DNA from: Intestinirhabdus alba
Lineage (GTDB): Bacteria; Pseudomonadota; Gammaproteobacteria; Enterobacterales; Enterobacteriaceae
Direction of reading: 5' to 3'
Length of the DNA stretch: 64,000 nt
Assembly (NCBI RefSeq): GCF_009711095.1
Contig: NZ_WMJZ01000022.1
Location: forward strand, 1 to 64,000
How positions within the stretch are numbered: position 1 is the first letter of the stretch; each line of letters begins with the position of its first letter. Position numbers and translations under genes: made by a program. A model generated the notes under the pieces. The model did not search any database and was not told the origin of the DNA. It saw nothing but the letters and a program-made list of their open reading frames with translations. Below, in pieces: positions 27,651-37,756 of the stretch.

Positions 27651-30020
27651 ATGAAAACGTTGAAAAACTGGACACTCAATAAACAGTCAGCGCATCACCT
27701 GGAGCTGCGGGTGGATGACCAGCACCTGCTGTGCCTTTACGTGCTGGAAGAGAATCTGTTCCGCGTACTGATCAAGCGCAAAGGCGAGCTGGCGCTGGAT
27801 AAAACCTGGAGCATCGCCCCGGAAAAAGATGTGCCGTGGGAGGGCCGCGACCGTGAGGATCTGAGCGGCTTCACCTGTCCGGCCTGGACGCTGGATCGGC
27901 AGGATGACGCCCTGACCATCACCACCGCGCAGCTGCGCGTTACCATTCATCAGCCGCTATGGCTGGAGTGGCAGTACCGCAATGAGGCGGGCGAGTGGCA
28001 GCCGCTGGTCAATGACCGCCCCACCAGCGCCTATCTGCTTAACGCCCACGGCGACGGCGTCGCCCACTACCTGAGCCGCCGTCGGGATGAACGCTTTTAC
28101 GGTCTTGGGGAAAAGGCCGGCGACCTGCAGCGCACCGGCAAGCGCTATGAAATGCGCAATCTGGATGCGATGGGCTATAACGCCGTTAGCACCGATCCGC
28201 TGTACAAACATATCCCGTTCACCATCGCCCGCCGCGACGACGTCAGCTATGGCCTGTTTTATGACAACCTGAGCAGCTGCTGGCTGGATCTCGGTAACGA
28301 AATAGACAACTACCATACCGCCTACCGCCGCTGGCAGGCGGAGGCGGGAGATATTGATTACTATATGTTTACCGGCAGACGGGTGCTGGAGGTGACCAAA
28401 GCCTTTGTGCGCCTGACCGGCAAAACGCTGTTCGGGCCGAAGTGGAGCCTGGGCTACAGCGGTTCCACTATGCATTACACCGACGCGCCGGATGCGCAAA
28501 ATCAGCTGATGAACTTTATTCGCCTGTGTGAAGAACATGCGATTCCGTGCGATTCCTTTCAGCTCTCGTCAGGCTATACCTCCATTAACGGCAAGCGCTA
28601 CGTCTTCAACTGGAATTACGATAAAGTGCCGCAGCCGAAGGTTATGTGTAAGGCGTTTCACGATGCCGGGCTGAAGCTTGCCGCCAACATTAAGCCGTGT
28701 CTGCTGCAGGATCACCCGCGCTACGACGAGGTGGCGCAAAAGGGGCTGTTTATTCGCGATTCTGAAAACGATATGCCGGAGCGCTCCAGCTTCTGGGACG
28801 ATGAAGGCTCTCACCTCGATTTTACCAATCCGCAGACCATCCAGTGGTGGCAGGAGGGGGTGACCACCCAGCTTCTTGAAATGGGCATCGACTCAACCTG
28901 GAACGATAACAACGAGTTCGAGGTGTGGGACGGCGAGGCCCGCTGTCATGGTTTCGGTAAGACCATTGCCATCAAACATATTCGCCCGGTCATGCCGCTG
29001 CTGATGATGCGCGCCTCGCTGGAGGCCCAGCAGCGCTTTGCGCCGGAAAAACGACCGTACCTGATCTCCCGCTCCGGCTGCGCCGGGATGCAGCGCTACG
29101 TGCAGACCTGGAGCGGCGATAACCGCACCAGCTGGGACACCCTGCGCTACAACACGCGCATGGGGCTGGGTATGAGCCTTTCCGGGCTGTTTAACGTTGG
29201 CCATGACGTGGGCGGTTTCTCCGGGGATAAGCCGGACGCCGAGCTGTTCGTCCGCTGGGTGCAGAATGGCGTTATGCACCCGCGCTTTACCATTCACTCC
29301 TGGAACGACGACTGCACGGTAAACGAGCCGTGGATGTATCCGGGGGTGACGCCGGCGATCCGCAGCGCCATTGAGCTGCGCTACCGCCTGCTGCCCTATT
29401 TTTACACCCTGCTCTGGCAGGCCCATGCCGACGACGAGCCGATGCTGCGTCCGACCTTTCTCGATCACGAGCATGATGCGCAGACCTTCGCGGAGTGCGA
29501 CGACTTCCTGCTGGGCCGCGACCTGCTGGTGGCCAGCGTGGTTGAGCCGGGCCAGCGTGAACGCCGCCTCTGGCTGCCGGATAACACGGCCGGCTGGTAT
29601 GACTTCTACACCCACGAATGGTTTGCGGGCGGCCAGTGGATCGTTCGCGACGCGCCGCTGGAAACGCTTCCGCTGCTGGTACGCGCCGGGGCGGGTCTGC
29701 CCCTGAGCGAACGCCTGACCCACGTCGATCCGCAGAAGGACGACTCGCGCGAGCTGAAGCTATTCCCGCTTAAAGGCACGGGAACCACCTCCGGCCTGCT
29801 GTTTGAAGATGACGGCGAAAGCTGGGGCTATCAGCAGGGGAACGCCCTGTGGCTGGAGTGGGAAATGGCGTGCAGCGCAACGACCATTAATCTGAAGATC
29901 GGCACCCGCGGCGACTATCGCCCGGCCTGGCAGGCCCTGCGGATAACCCTGCCGGCCGGTGAAAAACGCAGGCTGCTGGTGAATGGTGAAGAACGCAGCG
30001 AGTGGTGCCTGAACCGCTGA
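27651..30020 (+). CDS. Glycoside hydrolase family 31 enzyme (alpha-glycosidase)
   Basis: 789 residues with no signal peptide, so cytoplasmic. An N-terminal galactose-mutarotase-like beta domain (about 1-230) is followed by the GH31 catalytic barrel and C-terminal beta domains. The likely nucleophile is Asp419 in GIDSTWNDNNEFE and the acid/base Asp490 in TWSGDNRTSW, spaced as in E. coli YicI. The usual WxDMNE motif reads WNDNNE here, an uncommon subgroup feature. It would hydrolyse whatever the upstream ExuT-like transporter brings in, most likely an alpha-glycoside. It is distinct from YicI and YihQ by sequence and context. Start: ATG at 27651 with a weak GGATG upstream. Confidence 0.9.
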   Translation: MKTLKNWTLNKQSAHHLELRVDDQHLLCLYVLEENLFRVLIKRKGELALDKTWSIAPEKDVPWEGRDREDLSGFTCPAWTLDRQDDALTITTAQLRVTIHQPLWLEWQYRNEAGEWQPLVNDRPTSAYLLNAHGDGVAHYLSRRRDERFYGLGEKAGDLQRTGKRYEMRNLDAMGYNAVSTDPLYKHIPFTIARRDDVSYGLFYDNLSSCWLDLGNEIDNYHTAYRRWQAEAGDIDYYMFTGRRVLEVTKAFVRLTGKTLFGPKWSLGYSGSTMHYTDAPDAQNQLMNFIRLCEEHAIPCDSFQLSSGYTSINGKRYVFNWNYDKVPQPKVMCKAFHDAGLKLAANIKPCLLQDHPRYDEVAQKGLFIRDSENDMPERSSFWDDEGSHLDFTNPQTIQWWQEGVTTQLLEMGIDSTWNDNNEFEVWDGEARCHGFGKTIAIKHIRPVMPLLMMRASLEAQQRFAPEKRPYLISRSGCAGMQRYVQTWSGDNRTSWDTLRYNTRMGLGMSLSGLFNVGHDVGGFSGDKPDAELFVRWVQNGVMHPRFTIHSWNDDCTVNEPWMYPGVTPAIRSAIELRYRLLPYFYTLLWQAHADDEPMLRPTFLDHEHDAQTFAECDDFLLGRDLLVASVVEPGQRERRLWLPDNTAGWYDFYTHEWFAGGQWIVRDAPLETLPLLVRAGAGLPLSERLTHVDPQKDDSRELKLFPLKGTGTTSGLLFEDDGESWGYQQGNALWLEWEMACSATTINLKIGTRGDYRPAWQALRITLPAGEKRRLLVNGEERSEWCLNR

Positions 30021-30026
30021 TCCCCT

Positions 30027-30058
30027 TTCCCGCCTCTCCTGCAAAAGAGGGGCGGGAA
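30027..30058. terminator. Hairpin after the GH31 gene
   Basis: TTCCCGCC and GGCGGGAA form an eight-base stem around a loop that includes a short A run. A second stem, GCCCGGCG with CGCCGGGC, follows at 30059-30078. Together they lie between the convergent GH31 and ybiT genes. Confidence 0.5.
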
Positions 30059-30089
30059 GCCCGGCGCGGCCGCCGGGCCAGCGGAGAGA

Positions 30090-31682
30090 CTACTCGATAC
30101 CTTTACTGCGCAGATAATCTTCGTAGTTACCGCTGAAGTCAACCACCCGCTCCGGCGTGATCTCCAGCACGCGGGTCGCCAGCGAGCTGACAAACTCCCG
30201 GTCGTGGGAGACAAAAATCAGGGTGCCCTGATACATCTCCAGCGCCATATTCAGCGACTCGATCGACTCCATGTCCAGGTGGTTGGTCGGCTCGTCCATT
30301 ACGAGGATGTTCGGCTTTTGCATCATCAGCTTGCCGAACAGCATCCGCCCTTTCTCGCCGCCGGACAGCACTTTCGCCGGCTTTTTAATATCGTCCTGGC
30401 TGAACAGCAGCCGCCCGAGAATACTACGCACCGCCTGCTCGTCGTCGCCCTCCTGCTTCCACTGGCTCATCCAGTCAAAGACGCTGAGATCGTTATCAAA
30501 CTCCTCGGCGTGATCCTGCGCATAGTAGCCGATACGCGCATTTTCCGACCACTTAACGGTGCCGGCGTCCGCCTCCAGCACGCCCACCAGGGTTTTCAGC
30601 AGGGTCGATTTCCCCACGCCGTTGGTCCCCAGCACCGCCAGCTTCTCGCCCACTTCCAGCAGCAGCTTGACGTTTTTAAACAGCGGGCCGTTGTCGAAGC
30701 CTTTGGTCAGGGCTTCAACCTCCAGCGCGTTACGGAACAGCTTTTTATCCTGTTCAAAGCGAATGAACGGGTTCTGGCGGCTGGAGGCTTTCACTTCATC
30801 GAGCTTAATTTTGTCAATCTGCCGGGCGCGGGAAGTGGCCTGGCGGGATTTTGAGGCGTTGGCGCTGAAGCGGCTGACGAAGGACTGCAGCTCGGCGATC
30901 TGCGCCTTCTTCCTGGCGTTGTCGGCCAGCAGACGCTCCCGGGCCTGGGTCGCCGCGGTCATATATTCGTCGTAATTCCCCGGATAAACGCGCAGCTCGC
31001 CGTAGTCGAGATCCGCCATATGCGTGCAGACCATGTTCAGAAAGTGGCGGTCGTGGGAAATAATGATCATGGTGCTGTCACGTTCGTTAAGCACCTGCTC
31101 CAGCCAGCGGATGGTGTCAATATCCAGGTTGTTGGTCGGTTCATCGAGCAGCAGAATATCCGGATCGGCAAACAGCGCCTGGGCCAGCAGCACGCGCAGC
31201 TTCCAGCCCGGAGCCACTTCGCTCATCGGGCCGTAGTGCTGCTCCACCGGAATACCGACGCCGAGCAGCAGCTCGCCCGCCCGCGACTCCGCCGAGTAAC
31301 CGTCCATTTCGCCATATTTGACCTCCAGATCGGCCACCTTATAGCCATCCTCTTCGCTCATTTCCGGCAGGGCATAGATGCGATCGCGCTCCTGCTTCAC
31401 CTCCCATAGCTCAGCGTGGCCCATAATCACGGTGTCGAGCACGGTGAACTCTTCAAAGGCGAACTGATCCTGCCGCAGCTTACCGATACGCTCATTGGGA
31501 TCGAGAGAAACGTTGCCCAGCGTCGGCTCCAGGTCGCCGCCGAGGATCTTCATAAAGGTGGATTTACCGCTACCGTTTGCGCCAATGAGGCCGTAACGGT
31601 TGCCGCCGCCGAACTTGACGGAGATATTTTCAAACAGCGGTTTGCTGCCGAACTGCATGGTGACGTTGCTGGAAACTAACAC
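30090..31682 (-). CDS. ybiT: ABC-F translation factor YbiT, GTG start
   Basis: 530 residues, identical in length to E. coli YbiT. A soluble ABC-F ATPase that acts on the ribosome rather than in transport. Two nucleotide-binding domains: Walker A GANGSGKS and GTNGVGKS, signature regions APGWKLRV and LSGGEKGR, Walker B LLLDEP and LVMDEP, joined by the basic linker ([18 protein letters not shown]) that reaches the tRNA sites. The reading frame begins with GTG at 31682 (translated MLVSSNV), preceded by CAGGATAGG. Single gene. Confidence 0.97.
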   Translation of the reverse strand: MLVSSNVTMQFGSKPLFENISVKFGGGNRYGLIGANGSGKSTFMKILGGDLEPTLGNVSLDPNERIGKLRQDQFAFEEFTVLDTVIMGHAELWEVKQERDRIYALPEMSEEDGYKVADLEVKYGEMDGYSAESRAGELLLGVGIPVEQHYGPMSEVAPGWKLRVLLAQALFADPDILLLDEPTNNLDIDTIRWLEQVLNERDSTMIIISHDRHFLNMVCTHMADLDYGELRVYPGNYDEYMTAATQARERLLADNARKKAQIAELQSFVSRFSANASKSRQATSRARQIDKIKLDEVKASSRQNPFIRFEQDKKLFRNALEVEALTKGFDNGPLFKNVKLLLEVGEKLAVLGTNGVGKSTLLKTLVGVLEADAGTVKWSENARIGYYAQDHAEEFDNDLSVFDWMSQWKQEGDDEQAVRSILGRLLFSQDDIKKPAKVLSGGEKGRMLFGKLMMQKPNILVMDEPTNHLDMESIESLNMALEMYQGTLIFVSHDREFVSSLATRVLEITPERVVDFSGNYEDYLRSKGIE

Positions 31683-31896
31683 TGACCTATCCTGAAAATT
31701 ATGTGACGAACCGCTTATTATGCCATAACTCTTAAATAAGATCGCGCCCTGTACGAAGCGCTACACTGAAGCATAGAGGGGTTAAGGTGATTTCGTACAC
31801 ATCTGAATTCCCTGTTAACGGGAATGCACCTATAATGCGCCCCAACGTGACAGAATTCTCAACCTAACAGCCTGCAGGCACTGAATTTCACCGCTT

Positions 31897-32817
31897 ATGA
31901 ATATGAAATTAACAACGCTTTTCGCGGCGGCTCTCGCCGTAGTCGGCTTTTGCCGCACGGCATCTGCCGTCACCTATCCGCTCCCTACGGACGGCAGCCG
32001 GCTGGTTGGTCAGAACCAGATCATCACGATCCCGGAAGGCAACACCCAGCCGCTGGAATACTTTGCGGCAAAATACCAGATGGGGCTATCCAATATGCTG
32101 GAGGCCAACCCCGGCGTTGATACTTATCTGCCGAAAGGCGGCACCGTGCTGACGATTCCTCAGCAGTTGATTCTGCCGGACACCGTGCACGAAGGGATTA
32201 TTATTAACAGCGCCGAAATGCGCCTCTACTACTACCCGAAAGGCACTAATACCGTTATCGTGCTGCCGATCGGCATCGGCCAGTTGGGCAAAGACACGCC
32301 GATCAACTGGACCACCAAAGTCGAACGCAAAAAGGCGGGGCCGACCTGGACGCCAACGGCGAAGATGCATGCGGAGTACCGGGCGGCGGGTGAACCGCTG
32401 CCGGCGGTGGTTCCGGCCGGGCCGGATAACCCGATGGGGCTTTACGCGCTCTATATCGGCCGTCTGTACGCCATTCACGGCACCAACGCTAACTTCGGCA
32501 TTGGCCTGCGGGTCAGCCATGGCTGCGTGCGCCTGCGCAATGACGACATTAAATTCCTGTTCGAAAACGTACCTGTCGGCACCCGCGTGCAGTTCATCGA
32601 CGAGCCGGTAAAAGCGACCACCGAGCCGGACGGCAGCCGCTACATTGAGGTACACAACCCGCTCTCCACCACCGAAGCCCAGTTTGAGGGCAGCGAGACG
32701 GTGCCGGTTACGCTGACGAAAAGCGTGCGGACGGTGACCGGCCAGCCTGACGTCGACGCCACCGTGGTTGATAAGGCTATACAGGCTCGCTCCGGTATGC
32801 CGGTTCGCCTGAACTGA
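31897..32817 (+). CDS. ldtB: L,D-transpeptidase LdtB (YbiS)
   Basis: 306 residues, equal to E. coli LdtB. It links Braun lipoprotein (Lpp) to meso-diaminopimelate in peptidoglycan. A Sec signal peptide (cut near TASAVTY) is followed by a LysM-like segment ([19 protein letters not shown]) and the YkuD catalytic domain with HGTN and SHGCVRL; the nucleophile is Cys210. A strong intrinsic terminator follows 35 bases after the stop. Confidence 0.97.
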   Translation: MNMKLTTLFAAALAVVGFCRTASAVTYPLPTDGSRLVGQNQIITIPEGNTQPLEYFAAKYQMGLSNMLEANPGVDTYLPKGGTVLTIPQQLILPDTVHEGIIINSAEMRLYYYPKGTNTVIVLPIGIGQLGKDTPINWTTKVERKKAGPTWTPTAKMHAEYRAAGEPLPAVVPAGPDNPMGLYALYIGRLYAIHGTNANFGIGLRVSHGCVRLRNDDIKFLFENVPVGTRVQFIDEPVKATTEPDGSRYIEVHNPLSTTEAQFEGSETVPVTLTKSVRTVTGQPDVDATVVDKAIQARSGMPVRLN

Positions 32818-32851
32818 TCCCGCCACGCCCTCAGGCGTTGGCGGTAATTTT

Positions 32852-32894
32852 ACAGGCCCGATGGCGCTATCGTCATCGGGCCTGTTGTTATTTC
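32852..32894 (+). terminator. Intrinsic terminator after ldtB
   Basis: ACAGGCCCGATG and CATCGGGCCTGT form a perfect 12-base stem with a ten-base loop, followed by the T-rich TGTTATTT. The 180 bases between it and ybiR contain no gene I can support. Confidence 0.85.
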
Positions 32895-33073
32895 AGCAGC
32901 CAACGGCCGCGCCAATGCGCTTTAAGTTCATCAATTGGTTTTGCCACTCTTTTGCTGGATATTTATTACGAAACGATCCTCAACCTTCGTCGAAGGGGTG
33001 TTATTCCTGCTCTACGGTTCGATCGCGGCAAAACCCTGCCCCCCTGCCTGGGCGCATCGTCAGCAACGGGAGA

Positions 33074-34195
33074 TTACAGCCCGGCGTCAACGAGCCGCAG
33101 CAGGCCATACCCCACCGCCGCCGCCCAGGCCAGCATCGGCAGCGAGTAGAGATGAAAACGCCACCAGATGCGCCGATCGTTGGCCATACGCAGGGCAATC
33201 ACATTGGCCAGCGACCCCGGCAGCAGGCCGAAGCCGCCGACGTTCACCGCCCAGGCCAGCAGCGGCGTCGGCGGCACGTAGTTTAGCAGCAGGATCGTCG
33301 CCGGCACGTTGCCGATCGCCTGCGACAGTCCGATGGCGCTCAGCCACAGGCCGGGGGCGGAGAGCGTTTCAACGCGGTCCGGCACCGCCTGCAGCACCGG
33401 CAGCTGGGTCAGCAGGTGAACGTCAATAAACATCGCGATAAACACCAGCAGCAGCGTCCAGTCCACGCTGAACACCACCCGGCGCGCCAACAGCAGAAAC
33501 GCCACCGCCACCGCCGCCAGCCCCCACAGCTCCTGCTTCAGCTCCAGCGCGGTAAGAAAAACGAGATACAGCCCGAGGCAGCTCCATACCAGCCGCGGCT
33601 GCCATACCGGCGAGCGCGCGCCGGTATGGTACGTCAGCGCCCTGTCGGCGAAGCAGAACCCGCACAGCGCCAGCAGGGTTAGCATCATCACCGCGGCCAG
33701 CGGTACCATCTGCCCGATAAACCCGACAAACGAAAGGCCTGAGCGCCCCCACAGCAAAATATTTTGCGGATTGCCGACAGGCGTCAGCAGAGAGCCGGCG
33801 TTGACCGCCAGCGCCTCGAAGATAATCAGCCGGTTAACCGGAATAGCGCACAGCTTCCGGAGAGTAAGGGTTAACGGCACGACGATGAACAGCGCCACGT
33901 CGTTGGTGAGAAAGGTGGAGAGTAGCGCCGCCGCCAGCACCATAAACATCGCCAGCCGCCGCTGGGTGGCGAAGCGGCGTGCCATCCTGCGCCCCAGGAC
34001 GTCGAAATAGCCGCTCAGCTCCACCCCTTTGGTCAGCAGCATCAGACCGCTAAGGGTAATAATAGTGTGCCAGTCAACGGCGGCGGGCCACGCCCGGGGG
34101 GCAAAAGGTACGCACAGGCTCAGCCCGACGCCCGTCAGCAGCAGCAGTTGAAAAAAACGATCGCGCCGCAGGGCGCGCCAGAAAGACAGGTTCAT
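33074..34195 (-). CDS. ybiR: Inner-membrane transporter YbiR (ArsB/NhaD superfamily)
   Basis: 373 residues; E. coli YbiR has 372. A polytopic protein with about ten membrane segments related to ion transporters of the CitM/ArsB/NhaD group. The paired motifs [16 protein letters not shown] and [15 protein letters not shown] are characteristic of that group, as is the C-terminal repeat [14 protein letters not shown]. Substrate not established. The start overlaps the mntR stop by four bases (ATGA), so mntR and ybiR are co-translated, which hints at a role related to metal or oxidative stress. Confidence 0.92.
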   Translation of the reverse strand: MNLSFWRALRRDRFFQLLLLTGVGLSLCVPFAPRAWPAAVDWHTIITLSGLMLLTKGVELSGYFDVLGRRMARRFATQRRLAMFMVLAAALLSTFLTNDVALFIVVPLTLTLRKLCAIPVNRLIIFEALAVNAGSLLTPVGNPQNILLWGRSGLSFVGFIGQMVPLAAVMMLTLLALCGFCFADRALTYHTGARSPVWQPRLVWSCLGLYLVFLTALELKQELWGLAAVAVAFLLLARRVVFSVDWTLLLVFIAMFIDVHLLTQLPVLQAVPDRVETLSAPGLWLSAIGLSQAIGNVPATILLLNYVPPTPLLAWAVNVGGFGLLPGSLANVIALRMANDRRIWWRFHLYSLPMLAWAAAVGYGLLRLVDAGL

Positions 34196-34665
34196 TCGGC
34201 GGCGATTCCGTGCCGCTGCGTAAACAGCCGAAACACCTCCAGCGTCTGCTGGCTGACGTGGTGCTCGATACCTTCCGCATCCCGGCGGGCAATCTCCGGG
34301 CTGACGCCCAGCGCCAGCAGAAAGTTTTCCACCACCCGGTGCCGCTCGCGGCTTTCCTGGGCCAGCTGTTCGCCCTCCGGGGTCAGGAACACGCCGCGCC
34401 AGGGGATCAGCTCAATCAGGCCCACCGAAGCCAGCCGCTTAAGCATTTTGGCGACGGTCGGCTGGGAAACGCCAAGCCGGGCCGCCATATCAACCTGCCG
34501 CGCCTCGCCAACCTCGTTGATCAGATCGGAGATCAGCTCAACGTAATCGTCGATCAGCTCGCGGCGGTGCGCCTCCCTGACCTGGCGAAATCCCTCAACG
34601 TGTTCTTCTACGTTCACCAGCTGCGTCACTTTTTTTATCGTGGGCGGACCTGCGCGACGGCTCAT
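34192..34665 (-). CDS. mntR: Manganese-responsive regulator MntR
   Basis: 157 residues; E. coli MntR has 155. A DtxR-family repressor that with Mn(II) represses mntH and mntS and activates mntP. The winged helix lies at about residues 45-100 ([20 protein letters not shown]), and the metal ligands are in the C-terminal dimerisation region ([15 protein letters not shown] ... [10 protein letters not shown]). It is divergent from mntS, whose promoter carries its operator. Confidence 0.96.
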   Translation of the reverse strand: MSRRAGPPTIKKVTQLVNVEEHVEGFRQVREAHRRELIDDYVELISDLINEVGEARQVDMAARLGVSQPTVAKMLKRLASVGLIELIPWRGVFLTPEGEQLAQESRERHRVVENFLLALGVSPEIARRDAEGIEHHVSQQTLEVFRLFTQRHGIAAE

Positions 34666-34770
34666 TCTGCTTCCTCATTCCTGTAACACGTTACCAGCAT
34701 TGCTCTGGAGAGGGCACATTGTAAACCAGAGTGCCTCGGGCACAAAAAATTAACGTTTTAGCAATAGCCA

Positions 34771-34792
34771 TATAATATAGCCTGTGCTATAT
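34771..34792 (+). promoter_or_regulatory. mntS promoter -10 and MntR operator
   Basis: TATAAT at 34771-34776 is a consensus -10. Overlapping it, ATATAGC-CTGT-GCTATAT (34775-34792) is a perfect dyad that matches the enterobacterial MntR box pattern (TAGC...GCTA). A bound repressor would cover the transcription start. Confidence 0.8.
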
Positions 34793-34850
34793 CTGTAGGT
34801 AATGCAGACATCCTTCACGGATCGAGGGAGCTTTTCATCAGGAGTATCCG

Positions 34851-34982
34851 ATGAACGAATTTAAGAGGTGTATGCGCGTGTTCAGCCACTCTCCCTTTAA
34901 GGTACGCTTGCTGTTGCTTTCCATGCTGTGCGAGCTGTTTCACGACAAAACGGATGCGGATAAAACGGCATCCGGGCGCTAG
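34851..34982 (+). CDS. mntS: Small manganese-homeostasis protein MntS, 43 residues
   Basis: Translation from the ATG at 34851 gives MNEFKRCMRVFSHSPFKVRL, then LLLSMLCELFHDK and a polar tail to Ser-Gly-Arg before TAG at 34980-34982. The first 27 residues match E. coli MntS (42 residues) almost perfectly; the C-terminal tail differs. MntS raises intracellular Mn availability, reportedly by inhibiting the MntP exporter. CAGGAG lies nine bases upstream of the ATG. The MntR operator about 60 bases further upstream confirms the identity. It corresponds to the E. coli RybA transcript. Confidence 0.93.
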   Translation: MNEFKRCMRVFSHSPFKVRLLLLSMLCELFHDKTDADKTASGR

Positions 34983-35229
34983 CGCGGCGTCGTTAGCGGC
35001 AGCCTCCCGTCGGTTGCCACGTTAACCCTGTTTTTTGTGGGTTTTTCCCGCACTCTCGCAAAACCGTTGCCCCCGGCTGTTGACCTGAACCGTCAACCGC
35101 TCTATCTTCTTGCAGCCCTGCCTGTACCGCCTCTTCCGGTTGCGGATCTTTCCGCCACTTTTCCGCGCAGCAGCAGGTTTTGACCCGGGACGCCAGGGTG
35201 AGCAATTGGCGTTTTAGCGACAGCGGCCC

Positions 35230-36813
35230 ATGAATTTATCTCTTAAAGCCACTCTTCTTACCCGTATCCAGGGCGTCAGCCCGTGGGTGGGTTTCTATTT
35301 TTTACAGTCCCTGCTGATTAACCTTGCGCTGGGCTACCCCTTCAGCCTGCTTTACGCCGCGGCCTTCGCCTGCGTACTGCTGCTGCTGTGGCGCACGGCA
35401 CCGCGCCTGCAGAAGGCGCTGGTCGGCGTCTGCTCGCTTATCGCCGCCCTGTACTTTCCGTTTGGGCAAACCTACGGTTCGCCCAATTTTAATACCCTGC
35501 TGGCGCTGCATTCGACCAATCTCCAGGAGTCGAGTGAGATCCTGTCCCTTTTCCCCTGGTACAGCTATCTTGTCAGCCTGTTTATCTTTGCGCTGGGGGT
35601 CGTCGCCCTTCGCCGGAAAAAGGGGGAGAAGAAGCGCTGGAGCAGCGTCGACAGCCTGTGCCTGCTGTTCAGCGCGGCGGCCTTTTTTGTCGCGCCGGTG
35701 CAAAACCTGACCTGGGGCGGTAAATTTAAGCTGCAGGACACCGGCTATCCGGCTTTTCGCTTTATTAAAGACGTTATCGTCAATAACAACGAGGTGATTG
35801 ACGAGCAGCGGCGAATGGCGGAGCTGTCAACGATGAAAGATAGCTGGACGGTCACCGCAGTAAAGCCACGGTATCATCTCTATGTGATGGTGATTGGTGA
35901 AAGCGCCCGCCGCGACGCGCTCGGTGCCTTTGGCGGCCACTGGAATAACACCCCCTTCGCCAGCAGCGTCAACGGCTATTTCTTTACCGACTACGTTGCG
36001 GCAAGCGGCTCCACCCAGAAGTCGCTCGGTCTGACCCTGAACCGGGTGGTGGACCAGCGGCCGCAGTTTCAGAACAACGTGATTACTCTGGCCAACCGGG
36101 CCGGCTTTCAGACCTGGTGGTTTTCCAATCAGGGACAAATTGGCGAATATGACACGGCCATCGCCAGCATCGCCAGGCGCGCCGACGAGGTGCACTTCCT
36201 GAAAAGCGGCGATTTTGAGGCGGATAAGAATACCGAGGATGAGGCGCTGTTAAACATGACCTCGCAGGTGCTGGAGGCCGACCGCAGCCAGCCGCAGCTC
36301 ATCGTCCTGCACCTGATGGGATCGCATCCCCAGGCCTGCGACCGCACCCACGGAAAGTATACGGTTTTCGTTCAGTCGAAGGAAACCTCCTGCTATCTGT
36401 ACTCCATCACCCGCACCGACGAACTGCTGCACGCCCTGTACGATCGGCTGCGCAACAGCGGCGAAAGCTTTTCACTGGTCTATTTTTCCGATCACGGGCT
36501 GGCCTTTAAAGAGCGCGGCAAAGCGGTTCAGTATCTGGCCCACGACGACCGGTTTCAGCAAAATTTTCAGGTGCCGTTTATGGTGCTTTCCAGTGACGAC
36601 AAGGCCCACCGTCTGATTAAGGCGCGCCGCTCGGCCAATGATTTTCTGAGCTTTTTTTCACAGTGGACGGGGATCGCGGCCAAAGAGATCAGCAGCCGCT
36701 ACCGCTTTATTTCCGGGCAGAACGCCGGTCCGGTGTACGTCACTAACTTCAAACTGCAGAAGGTGGACTACACTCATCTGGGCAGCGATACTTTTGCAAC
36801 CCGGACCCGCTAA
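35230..36813 (+). CDS. opgE: Phosphoethanolamine transferase OpgE (YbiP)
   Basis: 527 residues, the same as E. coli YbiP/OpgE. An inner-membrane enzyme with five N-terminal membrane segments (to about residue 165) and a periplasmic sulfatase-fold domain; it transfers phosphoethanolamine to osmoregulated periplasmic glucans. VMVIGESARRDALG carries the first metal-site Glu, AASGSTQKSLG the nucleophile region, and YFSDHGLAF the C-terminal metal-site Asp-His. Related to EptA/B/C. The 247 bases between mntS and this gene show nothing I can support. Confidence 0.93.
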   Translation: MNLSLKATLLTRIQGVSPWVGFYFLQSLLINLALGYPFSLLYAAAFACVLLLLWRTAPRLQKALVGVCSLIAALYFPFGQTYGSPNFNTLLALHSTNLQESSEILSLFPWYSYLVSLFIFALGVVALRRKKGEKKRWSSVDSLCLLFSAAAFFVAPVQNLTWGGKFKLQDTGYPAFRFIKDVIVNNNEVIDEQRRMAELSTMKDSWTVTAVKPRYHLYVMVIGESARRDALGAFGGHWNNTPFASSVNGYFFTDYVAASGSTQKSLGLTLNRVVDQRPQFQNNVITLANRAGFQTWWFSNQGQIGEYDTAIASIARRADEVHFLKSGDFEADKNTEDEALLNMTSQVLEADRSQPQLIVLHLMGSHPQACDRTHGKYTVFVQSKETSCYLYSITRTDELLHALYDRLRNSGESFSLVYFSDHGLAFKERGKAVQYLAHDDRFQQNFQVPFMVLSSDDKAHRLIKARRSANDFLSFFSQWTGIAAKEISSRYRFISGQNAGPVYVTNFKLQKVDYTHLGSDTFATRTR

Positions 36814-36837
36814 GCAATCCGGAGACGCCACGCAGGC

Positions 36838-36872
36838 AAAAAAAATCCGCCCCGAAGGGCGGATTTTTTTTA
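36838..36872. terminator. Bidirectional terminator between opgE and ompX
   Basis: AATCCGCCC-CGAA-GGGCGGATT flanked by nine A on one side and eight T on the other. A textbook intrinsic terminator in both directions. Confidence 0.95.
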
Positions 36873-36888
36873 TCTCACCGGAAGGTGA

Positions 36889-37404
36889 TTAGAAACGGTA
36901 GCCTACGCCTGCGATCCAGGTGCCGACGTCAACGTTACGAATGCGGCTCTGCTCATAGGAGAAGTCCAGAGCGACGTTTTCCATCGGGTTAAACTGCAGG
37001 CCTGCGCCGTAAGAGAAACCGTAGTCACTGACGTCATCTTTATAGCGCGGGTAGTCGGTCTGCTGGAATTTACCGTAGCCAACGCCAACAACGCCGTAGA
37101 TGCTCGCCCAGTCGTTCAGGCGGAATGCCGGACCTGCAGTGAGGCCGTAGTACTGAGATTTGTTGTAATCGCCCGCACTGTTAGTACGATCTTTTTCTGT
37201 GTAGGTGAAGGAGCCGATTACGCCCAGCGGATTGTTGTCCTGCTCGTAGCGATATTTCAGGTTAAAACCGTTCATTTTATTCGCTACGCCCTGCGCGTCG
37301 CTCTGAGCGTAGCCACCGCTAACGGTAGACGTCGCAGCTACGGCAGTACCTGCGGAGAGAGCCAGAACAGCGGCCAGTGCTGAAAGACATGCAATTTTTT
37401 TCAT
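36889..37404 (-). CDS. ompX: Outer membrane protein OmpX
   Basis: 171 residues from the ATG at 37404 (MKKIACLSA), with GAGGTGG just upstream; an in-frame ATG two codons earlier is less likely. Same length as E. coli OmpX. An eight-stranded outer-membrane beta barrel of the Ail/Lom family linked to adhesion and stress. Signal peptide cleavage is expected after TAVA (position 23). The mature protein starts ATSTVSGGYAQSD and ends with the aromatic YRF needed for barrel assembly. In E. coli its mRNA start region is a target of the sRNAs CyaR and MicA. The 350-base upstream gap is AT-rich promoter sequence without other genes. Confidence 0.97.
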   Translation of the reverse strand: MKKIACLSALAAVLALSAGTAVAATSTVSGGYAQSDAQGVANKMNGFNLKYRYEQDNNPLGVIGSFTYTEKDRTNSAGDYNKSQYYGLTAGPAFRLNDWASIYGVVGVGYGKFQQTDYPRYKDDVSDYGFSYGAGLQFNPMENVALDFSYEQSRIRNVDVGTWIAGVGYRF

Positions 37405-37756
37405 AACCACCTCAAATGTGCTTTAAATAAGTCCTAAGATTTAAATATAACAAGAATTGATGAGAAACTCTTTGTGATTCACGTTGTCTAAGGGGGCATT
37501 TCGTGTAACAAGATGTTTCAAAGTAACGCTATCTCTTTAAAATAAAACCATTTTTATAGCTAACCGCGCCATTATTACGCGCCCAGGCCAATCTCTTCAT
37601 CCAGACTAATCTTAATTCGTCGCTTATTAATCCAACAATAAAGGATCGTTCCGGCAGCCTCAGGGAAACTTTTTTCAACAAAATCACAACCCTGGCCGGC
37701 GCTTTCCATTACACTGCCCACTTATCTATCCTTTGGTAAACTTGACAGGAGAAAGG

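Noticed and set aside
32886-33073. Short frames between ldtB and ybiR (starting MRFKFINWF)
   Set aside because: No convincing ribosome site and no similarity I recognise; the frame runs on into the antisense of ybiR.
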